NCBI GenBank assembly: GCA_011390805.1
Contig: JAABRT010000006.1
Coordinates: 1-64,000, forward strand
Reading direction: 5' to 3'
Source: Gemmatimonas sp.
Lineage (GTDB): Bacteria > Gemmatimonadota > Gemmatimonadetes > Gemmatimonadales > Gemmatimonadaceae
DNA length: 64,000 nt
Shown: positions 15,371-25,537 of the stretch, one piece after another
How positions within the stretch are numbered: position 1 is the stretch's first letter
Layout: each line of letters opens with the position of its first letter
Translations under genes and position numbers: made by a program
Notes under the pieces: generated by a model
The model's input: the letters and a program-made list of their open reading frames with translations, nothing else
What the model was told of the DNA's origin: nothing
The model's database searches: none

Positions 15371-15979
15371 ATGTCTCGCGTCCATCGTGTCCCCCGCTTC
15401 TCCCTGCTGCTGCTCTTCGCCGCGGCCCTCACCATCACCGCCGCCGACTCGAAGGCGCAGGCGTTGCCGCAGGTCGTGATTCGGACGAGCGTTGGTGAGA
15501 TCATCATGGAGGTCGACACAGTTCGTGCACCGGTGACCAGCGCGAACTTCCTCCGGTACGTGGACGGCGGCTTCTATCAGTCAGGCCGCTTTCATCGTAC
15601 GGTGCGTCTCGACAATCAGCCGGAGAACGCGGTCAAGATTGAGGTGATCCAGGGCGGCGTCACTCCAGGCGGTGCTGCAGCTTTCCCGCCGATCCCGCTC
15701 GAGCGCACCAACGTCACCGGACTTCGGCACCGCGATGGCGTGGTGTCGATGGCGCGTGGCGGGCCGGATACTGCGACTTCCGACTTTTTTATCTGTATCG
15801 GCGACCAGCCAGAGCTCGACTTCGGTGGCAAACGCAACGCAGATGGCCAGGGATTTGCGGCGTTTGGTCGGGTGCTCCGCGGAATGGACATCGTCCGCCG
15901 GATACAAGCGGCACCGGCGCAGGGGCAGACACTGCAGCCATCCATCACGATTGAGACCGTGGTGCGCGTGTCGCGCTGA
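15371..15979 (+). CDS. Secreted cyclophilin-type peptidyl-prolyl isomerase
   Basis: A 202-residue protein with a signal peptide (FSLLLLFAAALTITAA, cleavage near SKAQA) and a complete cyclophilin domain: PVTSANFLRYVDGGFYQSG, FHRTV, VIQGG, GVVSMARGGPDTATSDFFIC and FGRVLRGMDIVRRI. Cyclophilins speed cis-trans isomerisation of proline bonds and assist folding in the periplasm. The catalytic FHRT arginine is present. The sequence around QPENAVKIEV is a small insertion compared with PpiA. It is transcribed divergently from the M24 gene, with 137 bp between starts. Confidence 0.9.
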   Translation: MSRVHRVPRFSLLLLFAAALTITAADSKAQALPQVVIRTSVGEIIMEVDTVRAPVTSANFLRYVDGGFYQSGRFHRTVRLDNQPENAVKIEVIQGGVTPGGAAAFPPIPLERTNVTGLRHRDGVVSMARGGPDTATSDFFICIGDQPELDFGGKRNADGQGFAAFGRVLRGMDIVRRIQAAPAQGQTLQPSITIETVVRVSR

Positions 15980-16062
15980 GTGTGTCCACGCGCACGCGGC
16001 GCCAATCGGGCGTCACTGTCTCGGAGACGTGAAGCGGGCGAGCCACCCGAGCGTTCACCTCT

Positions 16063-16097
16063 TTGACGGAAAGCCGGTTTGAGTTATACATTGTATA
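16063..16097 (+). promoter_or_regulatory. mazEF promoter with overlapping palindromic operator
   Basis: TTGACG (16063-16068) and TATACA (16085-16090), 16 bp apart, look like a sigma-70 promoter. The -10 box is also the left half of a perfect palindrome, TATACA-T-TGTATA (16085-16097). An inverted repeat covering the -10 box 23 bp before the MazE start is the expected place for autorepression by the antitoxin or the MazEF complex. Confidence 0.6.
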
Positions 16098-16119
16098 TAC
16101 ACTTGAGCCGGAGCGTTCA

Positions 16120-16362
16120 ATGCGAACCAAGGTACGAAAGTGGGGGAACAGCCTGGGCGTGCGAATCCCGAGCGGAGTAGCGGCCGATGCGCACCTCGAA
16201 GAGGGGGCGGAGGTGGACGTCACAGTGCGCGACGGTGAGCTGGTGATCGTGCCTGTACTTTCACTCACCCAACTGATTGCGGGCATCACACCGGAAAATC
16301 TGCCCGACCTGTCGGATGATGCGCGCGCGGTGCGGAGCGCTGGTAGTGTCGTCTCGCCCTAA
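16120..16362 (+). CDS. mazE: MazE/AbrB-type antitoxin
   Basis: An 80-residue protein starting MRTKVRKWGNSLGVRIPSG, the swapped-hairpin AbrB DNA-binding domain of MazE antitoxins, followed by EEGAEVDVTVRDGELVIVP and a C-terminal tail that would wrap the toxin. ATG 16120 is chosen because upstream residues encode no domain and the promoter lies there. The downstream MazF gene starts within about 50 bp or overlaps it. Confidence 0.85.
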   Translation: MRTKVRKWGNSLGVRIPSGVAADAHLEEGAEVDVTVRDGELVIVPVLSLTQLIAGITPENLPDLSDDARAVRSAGSVVSP

Positions 16363-16411
16363 GCGTCGTGAGCCAGTTCCCCTCGGTGCGGATAAAAAAT
16401 CTGTGGAGCTG

Positions 16412-16756
16412 GTGGCGACGTCCGATATCTGGGTCCCGGAACGTGGTGATGTCATCTGGCTGGAGTTCGATCCGCAGGCTGGGCACGAACAAGCCGGGCG
16501 TCGGCCAGCAGTGGTGCTTTCGCCGGCAACCTACAACGCACCGACCAGCCACGTGCTGTGCGTGCCGGTAAGCAGCAAAGCCAAAGGGTATCCGTTCGAA
16601 GTCGCGCTGCCTGATGATTTTCCTGTACGGGGCGTAGCGTTCGCCGATCAGGTAAAGTGCCTCGACTGGCGCGCTCGTCACGCCCGATTTGTAGCAGCGT
16701 TGCCTCCAAGCGTGCTGTCATCTCTGCTCGCTCGTACGCGTGCCTTGTTGGAGTGA
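16412..16756 (+). CDS. mazF: MazF-type endoribonuclease toxin
   Basis: The core begins WVPERGDVIWLEFDPQAGHE and contains GRRPAVVLSPATYN, VLCVPVSSKAKGYPFEV and ADQVKCLDWRAR, the complete MazF fold with the conserved Arg and Ser/Thr of the RNA site. It cleaves mRNA at short sequences when free of MazE. The start is uncertain: in-frame GTG codons are at 16346, 16403 and 16412; the last keeps the domain whole, while 16346 would overlap MazE. Length is about 114 residues from 16412, normal for the family. Confidence 0.8.
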   Translation: MATSDIWVPERGDVIWLEFDPQAGHEQAGRRPAVVLSPATYNAPTSHVLCVPVSSKAKGYPFEVALPDDFPVRGVAFADQVKCLDWRARHARFVAALPPSVLSSLLARTRALLE

Positions 16757-16832
16757 CTTGTGCACAAGAGACCGAACACTGTCCCCTCTGTCACCGCTGG
16801 CCCACCAAGCACCCGTAGCGCATCTTCCCTGC

Positions 16833-17381
16833 GTGTATCTCTACGCCAAGATTTTTCATCTCGTAGGCATGGTCTCGTGGATGGCCGGCTTGTTCTACTT
16901 GCCACGCCTGTTCGTGTATCACGCCGAAGCGCAGCAACGCACCGACAGCACGCGCGATATTCTCACCGCGCAGTACACCATCATGCAGCAACGCCTGCTC
17001 GGCATAATCACCACGCCGGCCATGTTGATGACGTGGCTGGGTGGGCTCACCATGGTGGGACACAACACCGCGCTGTTGTCGCAGCGCTGGTTCATTGTGA
17101 AGCTGGTGCTGCTCGTTGCCCTCTCAGGTTATCACGGCTGGATGTCAGGCGTGGTGCGCAAACTCGCGCGCGGTGATCACGTCATGACCGGTGATCGTTT
17201 TCGCATCATGAACGAAGTGCCCACGATTGCGCTGGTGCTCATTGTGACCTACGCGGTGCTGCGTGACAGTGTAGGGCTGCTGTTTGGCGCACTGGTGGCT
17301 GCCGGGCTCACGGTGTTGCTGGGTATTGGAATCCAGTTGTATGGAGTGGTGAGGCGGAGAGGAGAAGCGAAACGCGCGTAG
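16833..17381 (+). CDS. hemJ: HemJ-like protoporphyrinogen IX oxidase
   Basis: From GTG 16833 the 182-residue product begins MYLYAKIFHLVGMVSWMAGL followed by FYLPRLFVYHAEA, the signature of HemJ, with the conserved heme-ligand His (H9) in the first helix. Four to five membrane helices follow (FIVKLVLLVALSGYHGWM, TIALVLIVTYAVL, LLFGALVAAGLTVLLGIGI). HemJ oxidises protoporphyrinogen IX in the membrane, the penultimate heme step in many bacteria lacking HemG and HemY. A longer frame from GTG 16740 would add about 30 residues unlike the family, so it is rejected. Confidence 0.85.
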   Translation: MYLYAKIFHLVGMVSWMAGLFYLPRLFVYHAEAQQRTDSTRDILTAQYTIMQQRLLGIITTPAMLMTWLGGLTMVGHNTALLSQRWFIVKLVLLVALSGYHGWMSGVVRKLARGDHVMTGDRFRIMNEVPTIALVLIVTYAVLRDSVGLLFGALVAAGLTVLLGIGIQLYGVVRRRGEAKRA

Positions 17382-17428
17382 CCTCGGACATCGCGACGGC
17401 GGAAAGCGGCAATAACCTGTAGGTTCGG

Positions 17429-18319
17429 TTGTGTATGCAGACACCACATTGGCTCGACCACAACGCTTGGCCGTGGACGCCAAGGCCGCTCCTGCTGTCG
17501 GAGGGCACGCAGCACGCCGCCATCGAAGGCGACGGCAACACGGTGCTGCTCGTACACGGCACACCCACGTGGAGCTATGAATGGCGACATGTGCTGCGCG
17601 AACTGCCGCCCGAATATCGCGTAGTCGCCGTAGATCACCTCGGCTTCGGTCTGTCCAAGCGACCACCAGAGGCGGACTACTCGCCAGAAGCGCACGCGCG
17701 CCGGTTCCGTGAAGTCGTTCAGGAGGTGGCGCCGGTTGGACCGGTGGCGCTGGTGGTTCATGACTTTGGTGGACCGATCGCACTCGACTGGGCGCTCGAT
17801 CACCCCGAACGATTGTCGCACCTGGTGATCGTGAACTCGTTTGCGTGGTCGCCGTTGAACGATCCGTCAATGAAGCGCGCGGCCAAGCTGATTGGCGGTT
17901 CGCTTGGACGCCTGGCGTATCGTCATCTCAACTTTTCGCAGCGTGTAATCATGCCGTCGGCGTATGCAAACAAAAAACGACTGACGCATGATATTCATGC
18001 GCAGTACCTCAGCGTGTTTCCCGACGCAGACAGTCGTGAGCTCGTGTTGTTTGCACTCGCACGTTCACTCTCAGAGTCCGCGCCCTTTTTCACGTCACTC
18101 GAACAGCGACTGATCGCCAGGCGCGACACACTCGCGCGCATTCCCTCGGCGATCATGTGGGGAATGCGAGATTCAACCTTCGATCCGACCGCCAAAAAGC
18201 GCTGGCAGCAACTATTGCCGCACGCGAAGCTGCAGTCGTTCGAAGACGCCGGTCACTGGCCACACGAAGAACAGCCTGATGCCTTCGTGCGCGCGCTGCG
18301 CGACACGCTGGCCAGGTAA
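17429..18319 (+). CDS. Alpha/beta-hydrolase, haloalkane dehalogenase-like
   Basis: A 296-residue hydrolase. LVHGTPTWSYEWR is the oxyanion-hole motif of dehalogenase and epoxide-hydrolase relatives. The nucleophile elbow is VVHDFGGP with Asp (D112) rather than Ser, so the mechanism goes through an aspartyl ester. The acid is in WGMRDSTFDP and the base in DAGHWPHEEQPD. In true haloalkane dehalogenases the residue after the nucleophile is a halide-binding Trp; here it is Phe, so an epoxide or other substrate is possible. No signal peptide. It is followed by a short tandem repeat and the convergent fumarase gene. Confidence 0.8.
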   Translation: MCMQTPHWLDHNAWPWTPRPLLLSEGTQHAAIEGDGNTVLLVHGTPTWSYEWRHVLRELPPEYRVVAVDHLGFGLSKRPPEADYSPEAHARRFREVVQEVAPVGPVALVVHDFGGPIALDWALDHPERLSHLVIVNSFAWSPLNDPSMKRAAKLIGGSLGRLAYRHLNFSQRVIMPSAYANKKRLTHDIHAQYLSVFPDADSRELVLFALARSLSESAPFFTSLEQRLIARRDTLARIPSAIMWGMRDSTFDPTAKKRWQQLLPHAKLQSFEDAGHWPHEEQPDAFVRALRDTLAR

Positions 18320-18332
18320 ACCCAACATCCTG

Positions 18333-18368
18333 ATACGACGCGCGATACGACGCGCGATGTGACGCGCG
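18333..18368. repeat. Three tandem copies of a 12-bp unit
   Basis: ATACGACGCGCG occurs at 18333-18344 and 18345-18356, followed by a variant ATGTGACGCGCG at 18357-18368. It lies in the short gap between convergent genes and carries no other feature. Copy number may vary between strains. Confidence 0.6.
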
Positions 18369-18386
18369 CGGTCAATCGCGCAGCAG

Positions 18387-19907
18387 CTACGCGAGTATCG
18401 GCAAACTGCGAATCTTGTCCTGCCACTCACGCGGCCCGGTCTCGTGCACATTCTCACCGCGTGCATCTACCGCCACCGTCACCGGCATGTCGTGCACCTC
18501 AAACTCGTAAATCGCTTCCATTCCCAGATCCTCAAACGCTACCACGCGTGACGACCTGATAGCCTTGGACACGAGATACGCCGCACCGCCCACCGCCATC
18601 AGGTACGCAGCCTTGTGCTTGCGAATCGCTTCAACGCCCGTTGGGCCGCGCTCCGCTTTGCCAATCATCGCAATGAGTCCCGTCTTCTCCAGCATCATCT
18701 CTGTAAAGCCGTCCATGCGCGTGGCCGTAGTCGGGCCAGCCGGCCCCACGGCTTCATCGCGCACCGGATCAACCGGGCCCACGTAATAAATCACGCGATT
18801 GGTAAAGTCTACATTCTCCGGAAGCGACTCACCGTTGGCAAACAGTCCGGCAATGCGCTTGTGCGCCGCGTCTCTTCCGGTGAGCAGTTTGCCGTTGAGC
18901 AACAATCGATCACCGGCTTTCCACGACGCCACAACTTCCGGCGTGAGCGCATCGAGATCCACATGCTTGGCGTTCACATCGGGACGCCACGTCACATCAG
19001 GCCAATCTGACAAACTCGGCACCGGCAACGACACCGCACCACTGCCATCAAGTGTGAAATGCGCGTGACGTGTGGCCGCGCAGTTAGGAATCATCGCAAT
19101 CGGCTTCGATGCAGCGTGTGTGGGGAAGTCAAACACCTTCACATCAAGCACTGTGGAGAGTCCGCCCAGTCCCTGCGCGCCAATGCCCAGTGCATTGATC
19201 TTGTCGCACAGTTCAATGCGCAGTTCTTCAATCTTGTTTTGCGGTCCGCGCTCCTTGAGCTGCGCCATGTCGATGTGCTCCATGAGCGACTCTTTCGCCA
19301 TGAGCATCGCCTTCTCCGCTGAACCACCAATACCAATGCCGAGCATGCCCGGTGGGCACCAGCCCGCCCCCATTTGCGGCACGGTTTTCATCACCCAATC
19401 CACGATGTTGTCACCCGGATTGAGCATGGCAAACTTTGACTTGTTCTCTGATCCACCGCCCTTGGCCGCGAGCTTCACTTCAACTGTGTTGCCCGGCACA
19501 ATCTCGTAGTGCACCACCGCCGGCGTATTGTCGCGCGTGTTCTTACGCGTGAACGCCGGATCTGCGACAATCGATGCACGCAGCACGTTGTCAGGGTGCA
19601 GATACGCGCGACGCACGCCTTCGTTTACCATCTCCTGCACCGACATCGTCGCGTCCCAGCGCACGTCCATGCCCACCTTCAAGAACACCACCACAATCCC
19701 GGTGTCCTGACAGATCGGCCGGTGCCCCTCGGCGCACATGCGCGAGTTGGTGAGAATCTGCGCGATCGCGTCCTTCGCGGCCGGGCTTTGCTCGCGCTCG
19801 TAGGCCGCGGCCAGCGCGTGGATGTAATCCAGCGGGTGGTAGTACGAAATGTGCTGGAGCGCGTCCGAAATGGACGTGATGAAGTGGTCCTGGGAGATAG
19901 TGGTCAT
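18387..19907 (-). CDS. Class I fumarate hydratase (iron-sulphur, single chain)
   Basis: A 506-residue fusion of the alpha and beta domains found in FumA/FumB-type enzymes. It interconverts fumarate and malate in the TCA cycle using an oxygen-sensitive [4Fe-4S] cluster. The three cluster cysteines appear in HRPICQDTGIVV, GAGWCPPGMLGIG and IPNCAATRHAHF. The beta domain contains LLLNGKLLTGRDAAHKRI and VGPAGPTTATRMDGF. No class II fumarase is in the window. It is divergent from thyX with 182 bp between the coding regions. Confidence 0.92.
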   Translation of the reverse strand: MTTISQDHFITSISDALQHISYYHPLDYIHALAAAYEREQSPAAKDAIAQILTNSRMCAEGHRPICQDTGIVVVFLKVGMDVRWDATMSVQEMVNEGVRRAYLHPDNVLRASIVADPAFTRKNTRDNTPAVVHYEIVPGNTVEVKLAAKGGGSENKSKFAMLNPGDNIVDWVMKTVPQMGAGWCPPGMLGIGIGGSAEKAMLMAKESLMEHIDMAQLKERGPQNKIEELRIELCDKINALGIGAQGLGGLSTVLDVKVFDFPTHAASKPIAMIPNCAATRHAHFTLDGSGAVSLPVPSLSDWPDVTWRPDVNAKHVDLDALTPEVVASWKAGDRLLLNGKLLTGRDAAHKRIAGLFANGESLPENVDFTNRVIYYVGPVDPVRDEAVGPAGPTTATRMDGFTEMMLEKTGLIAMIGKAERGPTGVEAIRKHKAAYLMAVGGAAYLVSKAIRSSRVVAFEDLGMEAIYEFEVHDMPVTVAVDARGENVHETGPREWQDKIRSLPILA

Positions 19908-20089
19908 GCCCTACAAGATAATTGCCTGTCAGGGACCGGGCTGGGCTGCCAGCGGATCTGATGCGGACCTCACGCGGCTCCCATTCGGTTCCGCTCGGGC
20001 GTCCGTCGTGATCTCGGCGGCGGTGTTATTTTCTGACGGGCCCGGCGTCGGGCTCGCCCGTGCCTATTTGCAACCGCTTCCCCGCTGCC

Positions 20090-20857
20090 ATGCCCCTCGT
20101 TGATTCCGCCATCCTGCGCGAGCCGCGCGTTACCGTGCTGTCCCGTCCTGTCTTTACCGAACCGTCGCATCTGCCGGTGCAGTGGATGGGTGAGAGCACC
20201 GATGGTGAGCGTCTGGCCGAGTTTGCGGGGCGATTGTGCTACATGAGCCAGAAGAATCCGGCCAATCGCGATACACGCGCCTACCTGGGCAACATCAAGA
20301 AGCAGGGGCACGGCAGTGTGCTCGAGCACGCGAACTATTCGCTGTTGTTTGAGGGTGTGAGTCGTTCACTCACGCATGAGCTGGTGCGTCACCGCGCGGG
20401 CTTTGCGTATTCGCAACTCTCGCAGCGGTACGTAGACGAAAGCGATGCCCAGTTTGTCATGCCGCCGGCCATCATTGGCGACAGTGCACTTGAAGCGGCG
20501 TGGATATCACAGATGGGCAGCGCGCTCGATGCCTACATCTCGCTTGTTGACGAACTCATGATCCGCTACGCGTGGGTAGACGACAAGGTGCACCGCCGCA
20601 AGATGGCGCGTGAAGCCGCGCGCGGCGTGCTGCCCAACAGCACGGAAACCAAGATTGTGGTCACGGGCAACGCGCGTGCATGGCGCACGATGCTTGAGTT
20701 GCGGTCAAGCGAAGGCGCCGAGATGGAGATTCGCCGGTTGGCGATTGCGGTGATGCGCGTGATGCAAGCGGAAGCGCCGGCGTTTTTTGATGACTTTGAG
20801 GTCTATCAGGCGGAAGATCGGCGTGAGGCGGCGAAGGTTACTTACCACAAGGTTTAA
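20090..20857 (+). CDS. thyX: Flavin-dependent thymidylate synthase ThyX
   Basis: A 255-residue enzyme that makes dTMP from dUMP with FAD, NADPH and methylene-tetrahydrofolate. The ThyX motif is seen as RHRAGFAYSQLSQRYVD, preceded by QGHGSVLEHANYSLLFE and followed by ARGVLPNSTETKIVVTGNAR with the dUMP-site residues. In this motif the key Ser after RHR lies nine residues on rather than eight as in the textbook RHRx7S pattern. ATG 20090 is chosen over an ATG 30 bases upstream because it starts the conserved part. ThyX users often lack ThyA. Confidence 0.92.
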   Translation: MPLVDSAILREPRVTVLSRPVFTEPSHLPVQWMGESTDGERLAEFAGRLCYMSQKNPANRDTRAYLGNIKKQGHGSVLEHANYSLLFEGVSRSLTHELVRHRAGFAYSQLSQRYVDESDAQFVMPPAIIGDSALEAAWISQMGSALDAYISLVDELMIRYAWVDDKVHRRKMAREAARGVLPNSTETKIVVTGNARAWRTMLELRSSEGAEMEIRRLAIAVMRVMQAEAPAFFDDFEVYQAEDRREAAKVTYHKV

Positions 20858-20858
20858 G

Positions 20859-21254
20859 TCATCGGTTCGCCAGCACGTCGTATTCGCTTGCAGCAAGAAG
20901 ACGCTCATCTGCAGTGACAAGCGCCAGACCCATCAAACGCGCGGTTGCCGCCAGAAACCGGTCGGCCAGATCCTGATGTGGCAACGTGAGTTGAAGACTG
21001 GCCACCGCAATCGCATGCGTGAGCGGCGCTTCCCGTCGAGGTAACGCCTGCACCATTTGCTCCACCCACTCGGCAGCGGGGCCGTCGACTTTCAGGCGAC
21101 CACGCTCAACGAGCATCATTGCCTCCCACACGCTTAGAGGCGAAAGCCAGAGCTCATTTTCGGGAGAGGCGAGAGCCTTACGCACGCTGTCGGAGAGACG
21201 GTCGGGCTCGAGCATCGCCCACAGCCAGATGTGCGTGTCGAGCGGCAGTTTCAC
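20859..21254 (-). CDS. PIN-domain toxin (VapC-like)
   Basis: From GTG 21254 the product is 131 residues: LPLDTHIWLWAMLEPDRL, with the first acidic residue in DTH, ENELWLSPLSVWEAMMLVE, then HQDLADRFLAATARLMGLAL and VTADERLLA with the remaining acids. This is the SIX-type PIN toxin arrangement, a Mg-dependent RNase. The start overlaps the stop of the upstream antitoxin (GTGA), fixing the start and the pair. Confidence 0.85.
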   Translation of the reverse strand: MKLPLDTHIWLWAMLEPDRLSDSVRKALASPENELWLSPLSVWEAMMLVERGRLKVDGPAAEWVEQMVQALPRREAPLTHAIAVASLQLTLPHQDLADRFLAATARLMGLALVTADERLLAASEYDVLANR

Positions 21255-21508
21255 GGACGCAGCACTTCCCACTCGTCGGGCTCGGACGCTGGCGCGATCG
21301 GATCCCCGTTGATCGTGGCCGTGCCCCGCATTGAGCCAATCCAACTGTCGCCAGTGGTGGCGAGCGACGGCGGCACAACTTCCGCGATCGGCTTGCCTCG
21401 ACGGGTCACGACTACCGACGTGCCTGTGAGGCGCACCTGCTCCAGCACGGCGAGACAGGTTGCCTTGAACTCGGAGATGGCGATCGTCTTGGGTGATTTC
21501 TTGAGCAT
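21251..21508 (-). CDS. Phd/YefM-type antitoxin
   Basis: An 85-residue protein. TIAISEFKATCLAVLEQVR followed by GTSVVVTRRGKPIAEVVP is the Phd/YefM DNA-binding and dimerisation domain; the tail DEWEVLRP would contact the toxin. It overlaps the downstream PIN toxin by four bases. Antitoxins of this family usually repress their own operon. Confidence 0.85.
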   Translation of the reverse strand: MLKKSPKTIAISEFKATCLAVLEQVRLTGTSVVVTRRGKPIAEVVPPSLATTGDSWIGSMRGTATINGDPIAPASEPDEWEVLRP

Positions 21509-21581
21509 AGGGAGACGTATAACCCGATTAGATCATGGCCGATAACTATGGTCATCCAAGTCTTCGTTGAAAAGCGTCCGC

Positions 21582-21995
21582 TCAACTATCCCGCGGGAAC
21601 AGCTTGGGTCTCCCTGCGAGCTCCAACGAACCAAAATCTCGCAAATCCACTGTGGCAATCGCCGCCGCGCGTAACCGTTCAGCGATGGCGGCGACCACAC
21701 TGTCCACCAGCCCGAGCCCTAGCGCACGATAGCGCTCGCGAATCTCGAACGCGCGCGAGATGTCGGTCTCGTCGCCCCACTCAACCACAAACGCGCCGGC
21801 CGCCAGATCGGCCATGAAGCTTGTTGCTACCGCGTCGCCCAAGTAGCGCTGCAACAGATAATCCACCTCGGGCAGGATGGCCCACGGCAGCACCCATGCC
21901 GACGGGTCACGCTCAAACAGCGCCACCATTGACGCGTGGTGCTTGTCGTCCCGATCGATCAGGGCAATGACGGCGCCTGTGTCGGCAACGATCAC
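21582..21995 (-). CDS. PIN-domain toxin (VapC-like), second pair
   Basis: A 137-residue PIN protein: MIVADTGAVIALIDRDDKHH with the first Asp, WVLPWAILPEVDYLLQ with the conserved Glu, then LGLGLVDSVVAAIAERLRAA and IATVDLRDFG with the last Asp. All four acids expected for a VapC RNase are present. Its start overlaps the stop of the upstream RHH antitoxin by four bases. Confidence 0.85.
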   Translation of the reverse strand: MIVADTGAVIALIDRDDKHHASMVALFERDPSAWVLPWAILPEVDYLLQRYLGDAVATSFMADLAAGAFVVEWGDETDISRAFEIRERYRALGLGLVDSVVAAIAERLRAAAIATVDLRDFGSLELAGRPKLFPRDS

Positions 21996-22231
21996 TCGCC
22001 CTGGCCCATGCCTTCGAGCAGCGCCTCGGCGCGCTCCGAGAGATCGCCCGCACCGCTTCGGCCGGCGCCAATGCTCGACGGAAGCACTGGAGGCGCGTAT
22101 CGACTCGCGTACTGCGCTACGGCCTCCCGCACCAGCTGCGCGGTGGGGCGCCCCTGCGACTTGGCCAGCGCCTTCAGGCGCCGATAATCGACGGGATCGA
22201 GATAGACGGTGGTTTTGGCAGAGTCAGACAT
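21992..22231 (-). CDS. Ribbon-helix-helix antitoxin (VapB/CopG-like)
   Basis: From ATG 22231 the product is 79 residues: KTTVYLDPVDYRRLKALAKS followed by RPTAQLVREAVAQYASRY is a ribbon-helix-helix DNA-binding domain, with a flexible tail that would block the PIN toxin. ATG 22231 is supported by the perfect palindrome that overlaps it. Upstream in-frame sequence reads into the next gene and is not used. Confidence 0.85.
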   Translation of the reverse strand: MSDSAKTTVYLDPVDYRRLKALAKSQGRPTAQLVREAVAQYASRYAPPVLPSSIGAGRSGAGDLSERAEALLEGMGQGE

Positions 22232-22244
22232 ATGGTAACCATAT
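22230..22244 (-). promoter_or_regulatory. Palindromic operator over the VapB-like start codon
   Basis: ATATGGT (22230-22236) and ACCATAT (22238-22244) form a perfect 7-bp inverted repeat with one central base, in an AT-rich island. It covers the start codon of the ribbon-helix-helix antitoxin and is a good candidate for its own operator. Confidence 0.55.
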
Positions 22245-22280
22245 ACGGTATTTGTAAAATAGGCAATGCGCGAGACGCCG

Positions 22281-23516
22281 CTACCGCGCCATCCCCATCT
22301 CCGCCGCCAACCGCGCCACCAGCTTCGCCGTACGCAGCATGGCCGGAATGTCCGCAAACTCCCCCGGTTCGGCGCGCAGACCGCCGCGCTCACCCCCCAG
22401 ACCAATCGCGAGCGTACCGCCGGCAATGGCCACGTTGAGGTTGGACGAGCCGGCGTTGCCGAGCGATGGCGTGACGCCGAGTGTGCGCGCGTGGGTCACG
22501 GCGGAGCGCACGAGACGCGATGTGTCGGCGCCCGCGATCTGTCCGCCCGCCGTTTGCGAGATGGCGCGCATGTCAAAACGTGTGCCCGTCTCGGTAGACA
22601 CGCTGTCGAGCACCGCACGCACTGCGGCTTCGTTGCGGGCGATGGTGGGTGCGTCGAGTGAACGGATGTCAACGGAGAACCACGCGCTGTCGGGTTTACG
22701 GTTTACCACATCGCCCGAGCGGATCATGGCCACGCTTAGCACAGTGCGCTCAGATGCGGGTGGCTGTGGAATGGCGAGGATGCGATCAATAGCACGCGCA
22801 ATGCCCTGATTGATGTTGGGCAGGCCGCCGGTGAGCGTGTGTCCGCCCTGTCCGAACGCCCACACACGCCACCAATGAATGCCGATGGCGCCGTAGGTGA
22901 CGGAACGTCCGTCGCCGAGTACATCGACAAATGCATCAGCGCGATCGCGCCACGATGTATAGAGCGCTTTCATGCCCTGCAGTCCGGTTTCTTCCCGTGC
23001 GACGGCGGTGAACAGCAGGTCATGCTGCGGTTTGACGCCTGCCTCGATGAGCGCGCGTGCTGCGGCAACCACTGCGGCTGTGGTGCTCGATGTATTGCTG
23101 CCCGGACCGACGACGCGATCACCTTGGATGTACGGCGGTCGCGGCGCGTTGCGCTGATGTTCGGCCACGGGAGCCAGATCGTCGAGCGTGGCCACAAACA
23201 CAATCACGCGACGCAGCGAATCAGGTAGCGAGCCCCGAATGCGACCCGTGACGTTGGGGCTTGAGTCCACGGTCACGTCTTGCAAACCAACCGCGCGCAT
23301 TTGCTCGGCGACTTCCCGTGCCCGCTCGTGCTCTTGGCCCGATGGGGAAATGATAGACGCGAGACGCACCAATTGCGCGGCAATACTGTCGCGACTCGAA
23401 TCAATCAGCGCATCGAGTTGCTTGTAATTCGCTGTGCTCTGCGCGCCGATTTGCGGCGCCACGCAGACGAGCGTGAGCAGGGCGACGGATGCAATGCGCA
23501 GATTTCTGAACGGCAT
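22281..23516 (-). CDS. Secreted M20-fold protein lacking metal ligands
   Basis: A 411-residue protein with a signal peptide (RIASVALLTLVCVAPQIGAQ). The M20/peptidase T layout is kept: SPSGQEHERAREVAE, VGPGSNTSST, AREETGLQGMKALY (E175, E176), a GQGGHTLTGG lid-domain His and a C-terminal NAGSSNLNVAIAGG. However, the HxD metal pair is ATLDD (T110 in place of His, D112 kept) and the bridging Asp of the GxGxxD motif is replaced in GPGSNTSST. It is probably not an ordinary di-zinc peptidase; it could bind peptides or use another chemistry. Neighbouring genes give no clue. Confidence 0.8.
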   Translation of the reverse strand: MPFRNLRIASVALLTLVCVAPQIGAQSTANYKQLDALIDSSRDSIAAQLVRLASIISPSGQEHERAREVAEQMRAVGLQDVTVDSSPNVTGRIRGSLPDSLRRVIVFVATLDDLAPVAEHQRNAPRPPYIQGDRVVGPGSNTSSTTAAVVAAARALIEAGVKPQHDLLFTAVAREETGLQGMKALYTSWRDRADAFVDVLGDGRSVTYGAIGIHWWRVWAFGQGGHTLTGGLPNINQGIARAIDRILAIPQPPASERTVLSVAMIRSGDVVNRKPDSAWFSVDIRSLDAPTIARNEAAVRAVLDSVSTETGTRFDMRAISQTAGGQIAGADTSRLVRSAVTHARTLGVTPSLGNAGSSNLNVAIAGGTLAIGLGGERGGLRAEPGEFADIPAMLRTAKLVARLAAEMGMAR

Positions 23517-23575
23517 TTATGTCTCCAAAGTGGCGTGCTCGAAGTCGCGTCGTGTTAAGTTGCGGGTGATCAGCC

Positions 23576-25529
<1,954 letters not shown>

Positions 25530-25537
25530 CTCCGCCA

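Noticed and set aside
17429-18319. Firm assignment as haloalkane dehalogenase
   Set aside because: The residue after the nucleophile is Phe instead of the halide-binding Trp, so only the superfamily is claimed.
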